NCBI GenBank assembly: GCA_009697455.1
Contig: SHUI01000016.1
Coordinates: 1 to 32,305, forward strand
From: Bryobacterales bacterium
GTDB taxonomy: Bacteria; Acidobacteriota; Terriglobia; Bryobacterales; Bryobacteraceae
Length of the DNA stretch: 32,305 bases
Reading direction: 5' to 3'
The notes below the pieces were generated by a model. It was not told the origin of the DNA and searched no databases. It worked only from the letters and a program-made list of their open reading frames with translations. This document shows positions 18,470 to 26,872 of the stretch, piece by piece; position 1 is the first letter of the stretch; every line of letters begins with the position of its first letter. The position numbers and the translations under genes were made by a program.

Positions 18470-19022
18470 TGCCGTGCGAAGCGCGGCCGGTTACGCCACC
18501 TGGGTTTTTCGATGCTGCCGGCCTCGCAAGAGGTCCTTGCCCTGCGACACCCGGCGACAAATTCCACGGATCGTCAAGGCATTTCCGCGCCCCGCGGAGC
18601 AATACGCGGCTCGTTTGAACGCTGTCTGGAGCCTCAATCGTATCCCGACCGGGTCGGCCTTTCGATTGAGGGCGAAAAAGCGGAGCATGGGACAAAATGT
18701 TACTCGGGTTTTTCCGCGCCGCGCAAGAGAAATGTTGGGATAGTTGAGATGCCGCTGAAGCCGGGGCCTGAGATCGGCGCCTGGGGCGCGACCGAATCGC
18801 AAAGAGATTTCCCCACGCTTCAACCCCTCCACGCGCCCCCAGTCACAGCCTTTTTGAAATATTTCTTCCCGTTTCCAAGGGAACCGGTCATGGCTCCGCC
18901 CCCAGCAAAAAACAGTCTCTCCGCTCAAACTCGTTCCCATCCAACTCCACCCGATACCGATACCTCCCCCGTAACCCCACCACCACCCGGGTGTACTCTG
19001 TTTCCGGAAGGTAATTCCACTT

Positions 19023-19778
19023 ATGAGTTCTCAACGTAAACTGAAGGCTGCCCGTGCCAACGGCGCTCTTGCCAAGGGACGAAAATCTCCCGCCGGCATC
19101 GCGCGTTCCGCTATGAACGCTTACCGCCATGGTCTTCTCGCCACGTCCATCCTCCTCAAAGGCGAAGACACCGAAGTTTTCAGCAAACTCCACCGTCAGT
19201 TCCTCGACCGCTTCCTCCCCACCGACGGCATCGAAGCCGGTCTCATCGAAGAAATGGTTTCCTCCTGGTGGCGCATGCGCCGTGCCTGGTCGATCGAGAA
19301 AGAACTCATTCAGTCCGAGCTCTTCAGCGAGCGCGACCCGAACGTCGTTTCGCGCACCGCCAAAGCCTTCGCCTACCTCTCCCTTTCGCCCGGGCTCAAC
19401 CTGGTCCACCGCTACGAAGCCCGTCTCCAGCGGAATTTCCAGCGCGCCATGGACAACCTTCTGCTCCTGCGCGAGGACGCCCGCCTCGAAGCAACCTCGA
19501 TCGAAGAAAATCGGCCGGCAAAGGATATATCCGCGCCGCCCACATCTGCATCTCCATCGTCCGCGGACAGCGTCAACCTGACCGTAAATAAAGACTTAAC
19601 CGAAGTCTCCGTCGCTCCCAAGCCCGTTCCGCTCAGCCGCCCAATCGAGCGGGAACAAAAAATGCGAAACGACGCTAATCCCATTTCCGGACACTCCGCC
19701 CAGTCCCCTGTGAACCGCGAAGCCCGCGAAGTTCCGCCGAAAAGCGTGCCCATGCCATCCGAAGCCGGGCGTTTTTGA
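19023..19778 (+). CDS. Conserved hypothetical protein of the SRRxANGA..NAxxHGL type
   Basis: I recognise a protein pattern common in acidobacterial genomes but know no function. The N terminus (ARANGALAKGRKSPAGIARSAMNAYRHGL) is basic with a GRxSPxG turn. A helical core follows with KGEDTEVFSKLHRQFLDRF, then EAGLIEEMVSSWWRMRRAWSIEKELI and ERDPNVVSRTAKAFAYLS. Helices of similar character run to about 155. Residues 160-251 are Pro/Ser/Lys-rich and look disordered. There is no signal peptide or membrane segment. ATG 19023 has GGAAGG about eleven bases upstream. Such genes often occur in many dispersed copies, which could mean mobility. That is an inference from family memory only. Confidence 0.7.
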   Translation: MSSQRKLKAARANGALAKGRKSPAGIARSAMNAYRHGLLATSILLKGEDTEVFSKLHRQFLDRFLPTDGIEAGLIEEMVSSWWRMRRAWSIEKELIQSELFSERDPNVVSRTAKAFAYLSLSPGLNLVHRYEARLQRNFQRAMDNLLLLREDARLEATSIEENRPAKDISAPPTSASPSSADSVNLTVNKDLTEVSVAPKPVPLSRPIEREQKMRNDANPISGHSAQSPVNREAREVPPKSVPMPSEAGRF

Positions 19779-19878
19779 CCATTTTCCGCCGCGCCAGGAC
19801 AACGGTAAGTTTAGGCCACGCGAGACCCTCGTCTATCCGGGATGTGGTCTCATCGAGAACCGCGTGGTCCCCAGAATA

Positions 19879-19904
19879 ATGATACGAATGATACGATGAT
19901 ACGC
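19879..19904 (+). promoter_or_regulatory. Tandem repeats upstream of the TonB operon promoter (possible operator)
   Basis: ATGATACGA occurs twice head to tail (19879-19887, 19888-19896), followed by a third copy, TGATACGC. The array ends about eight bases before the -35 box at 19912. Direct repeats on a nine-base period at this place suggest a regulator site, for an activator if it binds upstream of -35. Confidence 0.45.
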
Positions 19905-19911
19905 ACCCCGC

Positions 19912-19942
19912 TTGACATGCCCATCCCTCGCGGATTTATAAT
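19912..19942 (+). promoter_or_regulatory. Sigma-70-type promoter of the TonB receptor operon
   Basis: TTGACA (19912-19917) and TATAAT (19937-19942) are both perfect but 19 bases apart. TTTATA at 19935-19940 would give 17. The leader to the ATG at 19999 is about 50 bases and ends with GGAGGG (19988-19993), five bases before the start codon. Confidence 0.75.
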
Positions 19943-19998
19943 TGCTCCAGTCGTAAAATCGCGTCAGGACAGGGGTCCGAACAGTTTGGAGGGATAAA

Positions 19999-22900
19999 AT
20001 GAAAAGACTACGCTACATTTCTTTGCTGCTTGCGTGCCTGTTGGCCGCATTGCCTGCTACGGCTCAGATCGGCTCCTCGACAATGACCGGCCGTGTCACC
20101 GATGCGACGGGTGCTGTAGTGCCAGGCACCTCTTTGACCGTGGTTCATTTAAGTACGAACTTCACATTCAAGTCGACGGCGAACGAGGACGGGTTGTACC
20201 GCGTCCTCTCGCTGAACCCCGGCATGTACAGGGTTTCGGCGGAGGCGCAGGGCTTCAAGAAGTCCGTCCGCGACGAGGTCGAGCTGCGCACGGGCGATAC
20301 CTTGGCGGTGGACTTCGTGCTTCAGATCGGCAACGTGAGCGAATCGGTCGAAGTCACCGGCGCCGCATCGCTGCTTGAAACCGAAACTTCGGCGACGGGT
20401 ATGCTGATGAGTGGCACGGTCCTTTACGACATGCCGCTTTACCAACGGTACATTAATTCGACGTTGAACCTGGTGCCCGGCATGACGAGCCAAGGGTATG
20501 CCTATGGCGGGGACCTCGGCTCCTATCACTTGGCTGGGCAGCGTAGCGGTTCCATCGGAATCTTCGAAGATGGCGTAAACGGAAACGACCAGCAGAGTGG
20601 GACGGCGACCATCAAACCGCTACTGAACTCCGTCGCCGAAGTGAAAGTCTTGACCACGGTCCCGCCGGCCGAATACGGCCATTCGGCGGGCGGAGTCATC
20701 AGTGTCGTAAAGAAATCGGGCACGAACGAGATTCACGGCATGGCGTCCTGGTATGGCCGCACCCGCAGGATGCAGCACCGCCTGTTCTACGACAAGATCA
20801 AAACCTCTCAGCCCACGCCGGGACGTCCGAACGGCGTACCCGTCTTCTTCATGATGCCGGACGGCAACGTGGGCGGCCCCATCGTTAAGAACAAGACGTT
20901 CTTTTTCATCGGCTATCAGCGGCTGCATGAGAAGAAAGTGGCGCAGGTGGACGCCACCACCCCGACCGATTTGATGAAGGGCGGAAATTTCAACTTCCCA
21001 GGCGTCGCCGCCAATGCGCTCTTCGATCCAGCTTCCACTCGCCGCGACATCAGCGGGAACTGGGCGCGAGACCCCTTCCCCGGCAACATCGTTCCGGCGA
21101 ATCGATTCGATCCGGTGGCGCGGAACCTCATCGCGATCAACCCCTGGGTCTCTCCGAACCGCGAAGGCACCTATAACTCGCTTGGGCCGAACGGCAACCT
21201 GCTCGCCGACGAGTTCGCAAACGTCTTCTTCGACGACTGGAATCTCCGTCTCGATCACCAGTTCAGCACGGCCTTCAAGATTTATGGAAGCCTGACCGAG
21301 AACCGGTTCAATGGGCGAGGCCGTCCGATCAACATCCGGGAAGACATGGGCCAGTTTGACGCCTCCCAGGGGCGCAACGCTCCATCCCACAACCGGAACA
21401 TCTCGGCGGGCGGCACCTGGATACTACGCCCCAACATCGTCAATGACGCGCGCGTTGGCTACTACCGCCGTTTCAGTGAGACTTCCATTCCCGGATTTGG
21501 GGACAACTGGGCGCAGAAGCTCGGCATCCCCAACGCCGGTCCCGAACTGGTCCCCAGCTTCGGCGGCGGCTCTACCAACCGCTATGCGGCCGATACGATC
21601 TACGGTATTTACGGCGCGTCTCCTAACCAAACGGTGAACGAAACGCTTTCGTTCCGCAACGACCTGTCGGTTATCAAAGGCACGCATGCCTTCAAGGCCG
21701 GCTACGACGTACTCCGCTTCCGGCTGAATTCGGCCACCTTCGCCAACCCGGCGCAGTACTCGTTTGCGGGCGTGACGGCCGGCCTGCAATCCAACGGAGC
21801 TCTCGCTCCCAACACGGGAAACACCTTTGCCGGTTTTCTAACAGGCTACGTATCCCAGGCGGTCTTCCGCAGCGAGCTCACCAGTTGGCTTCCGCGCTCC
21901 TCCGTCCACAGCTTTTATTTCCAGGACGATTGGAAGTTCTCACCCACGCTCACCGTCAATTGGGGTGTCCGGTACTCCAATGAGAGTCCGTTTAACACCA
22001 AATACGGTCTGATGTCCAACTTCGACCCGGCCGCCCGCGACGAAATCACGGGGCTCGCCGGCGCCATCGTCCATCCGAAGAGCGGTTTGAACCGGCGCGA
22101 CAGCAACAACTTTAATCCGCGTCTCGGCCTTGCCTGGCATCCGAAGGAGAAATTCGTGTTGCGCGGAGGCTTTGGGTTCTACACGGTCGACGTCAAGTTC
22201 CCCGCCGGCCGCGGACAGTATGACGAATACGTGGCCATCGCAAACCAACAGGCAGCTCCCGGCGATCCGACCCCGATTTATCGAATCAGCCAGGGTACCA
22301 AGCCTTCCGCTTTCGTGACTCGGGCCGATGGCTCCGCGCCTTTCGTCGGGACCAACTTCGGCTCTCGCGGAGCGGCGCAGTGGGATTCGGCTCTGCGTAA
22401 TCCGTATGTCATGAACTGGCACGGCAGCGTCCAGTACTCCTTGTTCAGGGATTACGTCATCGAGGCCAGCTATCAGGGTTCAGCCGGCGTCGGACTGATC
22501 GAGAACTGGCAGACCAACACGTTCCCGGTCGACTTCGCGTCGGGCAATGCAACCCTTCAGGGCCAGGTATTCGCGGCGGCGCAGAATTACCGTCCTTATA
22601 CGCACATGGGTGATGTCCCGCTACGCTCAAATTTCGGCCACTCGACGTTTCACTCCGGCACGATTAAGCTGGAAAAACGCTTGTCCCGCGGTTTCTTCTT
22701 CAACACGTTTTATACGTTTTCGAAGACCATCGACAGCCAGGATACCGACAACTCGGGGTCGGGCGTCGCGCCCATCCAGAACCGAGGGCTCGAAAAGGGC
22801 CGCGCCGGTTATGACCGTAGCCACCGGTGGCTCGCCGTCGTGAACTACGAGTTGCCGTTTGGAAAGGGAAAGAAATGGGCCAATTCGGGCGGGTTGAAGA

Positions 22901-23463
22901 ACGTCCTGATTGGAGGCTGGGAGATTTCCTGGATTCAAACCGCTGAGACCGGAAATCCGCTCAACTTCTCCTTCGCCAACAGCCCCTATAACTACTATCC
23001 GGGGTTTGCCGGGTCGGCCCGCCCGGACATCGTCGGTACCCCTAAGGTCGACATGAGCAAGTGGGAAAACGGCGGTCCGGACCGCTTCACTTTACAGAAC
23101 CGGCCGGCCGTCGTCGACATCAACGCGTTCGCGTGGCCCGGTGGCTGCGGCAACGTGACAACGGCGGTGAACCCCGGGAATTGCAACTTCAAAGTTGGCA
23201 ACGCGGGCCGCAATATCATTACGGGTCCGGGTTTGCTTTGGTCCCAGGTTTCGGCGCAGAAGAACGTTATGGTTAATGAACGGTTTAGCGCTCAGCTTCG
23301 ATGGGACTTCCAGAACGCGCTTAAGACCTATAACTTCACCGGCCCGACCACCGGCGTCGATTTCAGGAATCCGAGAAACTTCGGCAAGCTGGGCGACGAT
23401 CCGCGCACGGCTTCGCTCGGCGGGCAGCCGCTCATGAACCTGACGTTGATGATCCGGTTCTAG
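19999..23463 (+). CDS. Oar-like TonB-dependent receptor with carboxypeptidase regulatory-like domain
   Basis: A large outer-membrane protein of 1154 residues for TonB-driven uptake of an unknown substrate. Signal peptide 1-22 (LLLACLLAALPATA). Residues 28-115 are the carboxypeptidase-regulatory-like fold (TMTGRVTDATGAVVPG, DGLYRVLSLNPGMYRVSAEAQGF). A plug follows (about 120-250), with GGVISVVKKSGTNEIHG near its end. The rest is the barrel, with alternating hydrophobic strands, and the last residue is the Phe typical of BamA-inserted proteins. This architecture is abundant in Acidobacteria. It is the first gene of an operon. The MFS gene starts eight bases after the stop, which suggests a shared substrate path from outer to inner membrane. 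Confidence 0.92.
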   Translation: MKRLRYISLLLACLLAALPATAQIGSSTMTGRVTDATGAVVPGTSLTVVHLSTNFTFKSTANEDGLYRVLSLNPGMYRVSAEAQGFKKSVRDEVELRTGDTLAVDFVLQIGNVSESVEVTGAASLLETETSATGMLMSGTVLYDMPLYQRYINSTLNLVPGMTSQGYAYGGDLGSYHLAGQRSGSIGIFEDGVNGNDQQSGTATIKPLLNSVAEVKVLTTVPPAEYGHSAGGVISVVKKSGTNEIHGMASWYGRTRRMQHRLFYDKIKTSQPTPGRPNGVPVFFMMPDGNVGGPIVKNKTFFFIGYQRLHEKKVAQVDATTPTDLMKGGNFNFPGVAANALFDPASTRRDISGNWARDPFPGNIVPANRFDPVARNLIAINPWVSPNREGTYNSLGPNGNLLADEFANVFFDDWNLRLDHQFSTAFKIYGSLTENRFNGRGRPINIREDMGQFDASQGRNAPSHNRNISAGGTWILRPNIVNDARVGYYRRFSETSIPGFGDNWAQKLGIPNAGPELVPSFGGGSTNRYAADTIYGIYGASPNQTVNETLSFRNDLSVIKGTHAFKAGYDVLRFRLNSATFANPAQYSFAGVTAGLQSNGALAPNTGNTFAGFLTGYVSQAVFRSELTSWLPRSSVHSFYFQDDWKFSPTLTVNWGVRYSNESPFNTKYGLMSNFDPAARDEITGLAGAIVHPKSGLNRRDSNNFNPRLGLAWHPKEKFVLRGGFGFYTVDVKFPAGRGQYDEYVAIANQQAAPGDPTPIYRISQGTKPSAFVTRADGSAPFVGTNFGSRGAAQWDSALRNPYVMNWHGSVQYSLFRDYVIEASYQGSAGVGLIENWQTNTFPVDFASGNATLQGQVFAAAQNYRPYTHMGDVPLRSNFGHSTFHSGTIKLEKRLSRGFFFNTFYTFSKTIDSQDTDNSGSGVAPIQNRGLEKGRAGYDRSHRWLAVVNYELPFGKGKKWANSGGLKNVLIGGWEISWIQTAETGNPLNFSFANSPYNYYPGFAGSARPDIVGTPKVDMSKWENGGPDRFTLQNRPAVVDINAFAWPGGCGNVTTAVNPGNCNFKVGNAGRNIITGPGLLWSQVSAQKNVMVNERFSAQLRWDFQNALKTYNFTGPTTGVDFRNPRNFGKLGDDPRTASLGGQPLMNLTLMIRF

Positions 23464-23471
23464 CTCCTTAA

Positions 23472-24671
23472 GTGCTGCGCGGGCAGTTTTCCGATATTCA
23501 GCCCGCGCAATGGAAGACGTTGTTCGCAGCCCAGCTTGGCTGGATGCTGGACGCGATGGACGTGATGTTATACGCCTTCGCGCTCACGGCGATTCAGAGC
23601 GAGTTTGGACTTAGCTCCAGGGTGGCCGGTGCACTTGCATCGGCCACCCTTTTTTCGTCCGCTTTCGGCGGCGCGGTTTTCGGGATCTTCGCCGACCGCT
23701 TCGGGCGCGCCCGCGCACTCGTCTATTCCATCCTTACTTACTCCGTCTTCACCGCCCTCACCGCTACTTCGCAAAACGTCGCTCAACTGGTCCTCTGGAG
23801 AACGTTGGTCGGCTTCGGACTCGGCGGCGAGTGGTCGGCGGGCTCCGTGCTGGTGTCGGAAACCTGGCCGGCGCGGCATCGCGGGAAGGCCATCGGATTC
23901 ATGCAGTCGGGCTGGGCCATCGGCTATATTCTTGCAGCCGTCCTGGCCGCGCTCGTCCTCCCCAGGTACGGCTGGCGTCCGTTGTTCATGCTGGGCTTGG
24001 CCCCGGCGTTGCTCGCGGCGTGGATTCGCCGTGCGGTTTCCGAACCACCGAACTGGAAGCCTGCGCGAGGGTTCTCTCTCGCCGCGTTGCCTGTGCGAAA
24101 CACGCTCGTTGCAGCCCTTCTCTCCACGCTGATCCTGTTCGCCTATTGGGGCCTGTTCACCTGGATACCGGCTTTTCTGTCGAGTCCGGTCGAGAAAGGC
24201 GGGGCGGGTCTGAGCATCTTCCGTTCCTCCGCGTGGATTGTCCCGATGCAGATCGGCGCTTTCTTTGGATACACGCTTTTCGGTTTCTTCGCCGACCGTT
24301 TCGGCCGGCGGCCCACGTTCCTGGTGTTCGTCTTCGCCGCCGCGATCCTGGTTCCGGTTTACGGCTCACTCGGAGCGCGTCCCGGTTTTCTGCTCGCGCT
24401 CGGTCCTTTGGTAGGATTCTTTGGACACGGCTACTTCAGCGTGTTCGGGGCCATGTTGTCGGAACTGTTTCCATCGAGCATCCGAGCCACCGCGCAGGGC
24501 CTGTGCTACAACGTTGGACGTGCGGCGGGAGCGCTGGCACCGCTCACCGTGGGCGCGGTCGCCGAGACACACGGCATCGGCGCGGCCCTCGGCGTTACCT
24601 CGGCCTTCTTCGCGGCCGGCGGCGCGGTAATGATGCTGCTGCCCGAAACGAAGGGTAGAGAACTGACATGA
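23472..24671 (+). CDS. Major facilitator superfamily transporter (AAHS/sialate-like group)
   Basis: A 399-residue inner-membrane carrier with 12 predicted helices. Helix 1 carries LDAMDVMLYAFAL, like the LDGFD motif of aromatic-acid and sialic-acid proton symporters. The MFS signature loop 2-3 is FADRFGRARAL and its repeat in the second half is FADRFGRRPTF. GGEWSAGSVLVSETW and the RGKAIGFMQSGWAIG loop are typical of this branch. The start is GTG, eight bases after the receptor stop. No ATG lies upstream of the first helix motif. Its stop overlaps the start of pxpA (ATGA), so coupling is likely. The operon suggests 5-oxoproline, a related cyclic amide, or an amidated peptide product as substrate, but the sequence does not prove it. 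Confidence 0.88.
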   Translation: MLRGQFSDIQPAQWKTLFAAQLGWMLDAMDVMLYAFALTAIQSEFGLSSRVAGALASATLFSSAFGGAVFGIFADRFGRARALVYSILTYSVFTALTATSQNVAQLVLWRTLVGFGLGGEWSAGSVLVSETWPARHRGKAIGFMQSGWAIGYILAAVLAALVLPRYGWRPLFMLGLAPALLAAWIRRAVSEPPNWKPARGFSLAALPVRNTLVAALLSTLILFAYWGLFTWIPAFLSSPVEKGGAGLSIFRSSAWIVPMQIGAFFGYTLFGFFADRFGRRPTFLVFVFAAAILVPVYGSLGARPGFLLALGPLVGFFGHGYFSVFGAMLSELFPSSIRATAQGLCYNVGRAAGALAPLTVGAVAETHGIGAALGVTSAFFAAGGAVMMLLPETKGRELT

Positions 24672-25372
24672 CGATCGACCTCAATTGCGACATGGGTGAG
24701 GAAACGGGTGTTGACGACGAGGCGCTCATGCCGTTGTTCACGTCGGTGAACATCGCTTGTGGCGGGCATGCCGGGAACGAAGCCTCAATGCGGCGGACCG
24801 TGGCACTGGCGCTACGTCATGGAGTTGCGATTGGAGCGCATCCGGGATATCCCGACCGCGAAAACTTCGGACGCGCAGTGCTGCCGATGGAGCACGGTGA
24901 AGTGGAACAAACCGTATTCGAGCAGGTTCGCGCCCTTGCCCGAATCGCTCCGCTAAGACACGTGAAGCCTCATGGGGCCCTCTACAACGTAGCGGCGCGG
25001 GATCCGGGCGTGGCGGAAGCCATTGCCCGCGGCGTACGGAGAGCCGCAGGTTCCGTGACTCTCGTAGGTCTCGCGAAGTCCGTAATGCTCCATGCATGGC
25101 GAAGCCTCGGCTTTCCTGTGGCGAGCGAAGCGTTCGCCGATCGCCGCTACGAATCCGACGGCACGTTGCGCTCGCGGGTTCACGCCGATGCGCTGATCGT
25201 CGACCCCGCGGAAGCTGCCAGTCACGCGCTAATGCTCATCCGTGGCGGCGCGGATACCCTATGCATACACGGCGACACGCCTGGCAGCGCAAGCATTGCA
25301 GCGGCAGTGCGAGAGCGCCTCATGCGCGACGGCGTGCGAATCGCGCCGCTGCAGCGTGGAGACAGATGGTGA
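24668..25372 (+). CDS. pxpA: 5-oxoprolinase subunit A (LamB/YcsF family)
   Basis: PxpA works with PxpB and PxpC to hydrolyse 5-oxoproline (pyroglutamate) to glutamate at the cost of ATP. The 234 residues show the whole LamB/YcsF pattern: DLNCDMGEE at the start, NIACGGHAGN, IGAHPGYPDRENFGR, VKPHGALYN, SEAFADRRY and LCIHGDTPGS. It is slightly shorter than usual (about 250), with no motif lost. The ATG overlaps the MFS stop by four bases (ATGA). The partner genes pxpB/pxpC (KipI/KipA-like) are not next to it or anywhere in the window, which is unusual. They may be elsewhere in the genome. Confidence 0.92.
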   Translation: MTIDLNCDMGEETGVDDEALMPLFTSVNIACGGHAGNEASMRRTVALALRHGVAIGAHPGYPDRENFGRAVLPMEHGEVEQTVFEQVRALARIAPLRHVKPHGALYNVAARDPGVAEAIARGVRRAAGSVTLVGLAKSVMLHAWRSLGFPVASEAFADRRYESDGTLRSRVHADALIVDPAEAASHALMLIRGGADTLCIHGDTPGSASIAAAVRERLMRDGVRIAPLQRGDRW

Positions 25373-25385
25373 AGGAGTCTCGCAA

Positions 25386-25812
25386 ATGGACTCGAATGAT
25401 AAGACAGCGCTTGAAATCGAAAAGTTATCGCCTGAGAATCGGATGCTCCCGCGCATGGCTCCATCTCTCACACCCTTCTTGCCGTCGCCGGATTCGCATT
25501 TGGCATCGTTCAGTATGCGGTGCAGCAGGGCGAGAACCGCGAAGCGAATCGCATCAATGGCAACGGGAGCTCGAAGCGCGCGACCGGGAATTCATGAAGC
25601 CCCTTTGGGAGAAAGAGCTTGAGCTCTACATGAGGGCCTTCGAGGTGGCCGCGGTAATTGCCACATCAAAGGATGCGGTAAAGTGCAGAGCTGCCGAGGC
25701 CGAATTCTGGACGCTCTACGAGGGGCCGCTCATTATCGTTGAGTCGAAGAGTCTCTCCGGAGCCATGCGGCGGTCGGAATTTTCAAGCGACAAATTCCAG
25801 TACCATCATTGA
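25386..25812 (+). pseudogene. Frameshifted small membrane protein gene after pxpA
   Basis: Three frames in series make one protein of a hypothetical family I have seen but cannot name. ATG 25386 (AAGGAG just upstream) gives MDSNDKTALEIEKL. From about 25469 a second frame gives HTLLAVAGFAFGIVQYAVQQ, a single membrane helix. From about 25552 the third frame gives a charged helix (QWQRELEARDREF), then MKPLWEKELELYMRAFEVAA, EFWTLYEGPLIIVE and SLSGAM, ending at 25812. Two indels are needed, near 25466 and 25553. The gene starts 13 bases after pxpA and was probably its operon partner. Either it is decayed or the sequence has indel errors here. Confidence 0.65.
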
Positions 25813-25894
25813 GCCGGCCAACCTGTCCTGCGGAGTGCCGATCTACGCGCGAGGATTCGACGGATGCATGGGAAAGCCGCGGCGGATCTGTCGA

Positions 25895-26848
25895 TCAAGT
25901 CCGAGCGTCCGGCCGAAGCTCCGCCTTAATCTCTTCCCGGACGATGGCGCGGAGTTCGGCCGGATCGAGCGTCACGCGAATACTCTCGCCCTTCTTCCCC
26001 TTGGGAACGGCGATGCTCAGTTCGTCGAAACGCTTCTTGATTCGCCGGTTCATCTCCCGCCCCACGATCCACTGCTTGTTCGGAAGCGTGCGAAATCGGG
26101 CCTTGATGAAAACGGCGCCGTCGAAAACCTTGTCGACTCCCATCATTTCAAGCGGCGCGAGGATCGCGTCGCGATAAGGCTCTTCCAGCATTAACTCCGC
26201 CGCGGTGGCGGTGATTGCCTCCATCGCACGATCCGAGTCTTCCTTGTACGCGACTTCGACGTCAAACACATAATACGAATACTGAAGAGTGAGGTTCGCG
26301 AGCGAGGTGATTGCGCCGTTCGGGAAGACGTGCACCGCGCCATCGCCTGCCCGAAGCACTGTAGTGCGAAGATTGATCTCTTCCACCAGCCCCGTTACGC
26401 CATTGATAATCGCGATGTCGTTGATGCGGATCTGATTCTCGATGAGCATGAACAGGCCCGTGATAACGTCCCGCACCAGGTTCTGCGCGCCGAAGCCAAC
26501 TGCGAGGCCGACCACTCCGGCTCCCGCCAGTATGGGCCGGACGTCAATGCCGATCTCGCGCAGTCCCATGACCACGGCGAGGCCCCATATCATCGCTCCC
26601 ACCAGTTTCTTGAAGATCTCGCTGATCGTATTCGCGCGCTTTTCGATTTCGACCTGAGAGGTAAGCTCCGCCTGCGGACGCCGCTTCATAGCTTCGATGA
26701 AATGGGCGCGGACGGACGCGAGCAACAGGCGTGTGAGACGATCCAGGATCCACGCCGCGATCAGAATGACGACGGCGCGGAACAGACGCTCGGCGAACAG
26801 CGTCAGAATATCGGGATTCGGGAACTTCCAAAAGTGCGGTAGTGACAC
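25895..26848 (-). CDS. MscS-type mechanosensitive ion channel
   Basis: A 317-residue small-conductance channel that opens under membrane tension to release solutes. Predicted helices are about 18-45 and 80-98. The pore helix TM3 at 104-135 has the Gly/Ala-rich pattern GAGVVGLAVGFGAQNLVRD of the family. The cytoplasmic beta domain follows with INGVTGLVEEINLRTTVLR and VFPNGAITSLANLT, then the alpha/beta domain (about 200-290). The C-terminal 30 residues are charged. ATG 26848 is chosen at the start of the conserved N terminus. It lies 24 bases downstream of the receiver-like gene on the same strand, so both are probably co-transcribed. Confidence 0.93.
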   Translation of the reverse strand: MSLPHFWKFPNPDILTLFAERLFRAVVILIAAWILDRLTRLLLASVRAHFIEAMKRRPQAELTSQVEIEKRANTISEIFKKLVGAMIWGLAVVMGLREIGIDVRPILAGAGVVGLAVGFGAQNLVRDVITGLFMLIENQIRINDIAIINGVTGLVEEINLRTTVLRAGDGAVHVFPNGAITSLANLTLQYSYYVFDVEVAYKEDSDRAMEAITATAAELMLEEPYRDAILAPLEMMGVDKVFDGAVFIKARFRTLPNKQWIVGREMNRRIKKRFDELSIAVPKGKKGESIRVTLDPAELRAIVREEIKAELRPDART

Positions 26849-26872
26849 TTGCTGGATTATAGATCGCGGACG

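Larger units (their letters stand above)
18018..19022. other. One-kilobase noncoding, repeat-rich region
   Basis: No frame on either strand shows a recognisable protein, and overlapping open frames contradict each other. The region holds two copies of a 55-56-base repeat, a third partial copy of its GGTTTTTCGAT edge near 18503, several GC-rich hairpins, and pyrimidine-rich DNA at 18810-19010. It separates the divergent amidohydrolase and hypothetical genes and must contain both promoters. No clear promoter was found. Confidence 0.6.

Noticed and set aside
18290-19039. 249-residue plus-strand and 149-residue minus-strand open frames
   Set aside because: They overlap each other, contain the DNA repeat translated as repeated peptides, and show no motif.
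25096-25812. A 238-residue gene overlapping pxpA
   Set aside because: Its first half is pxpA out of frame. Only the last part (from about 25552) is real and belongs to the broken gene starting at 25386.
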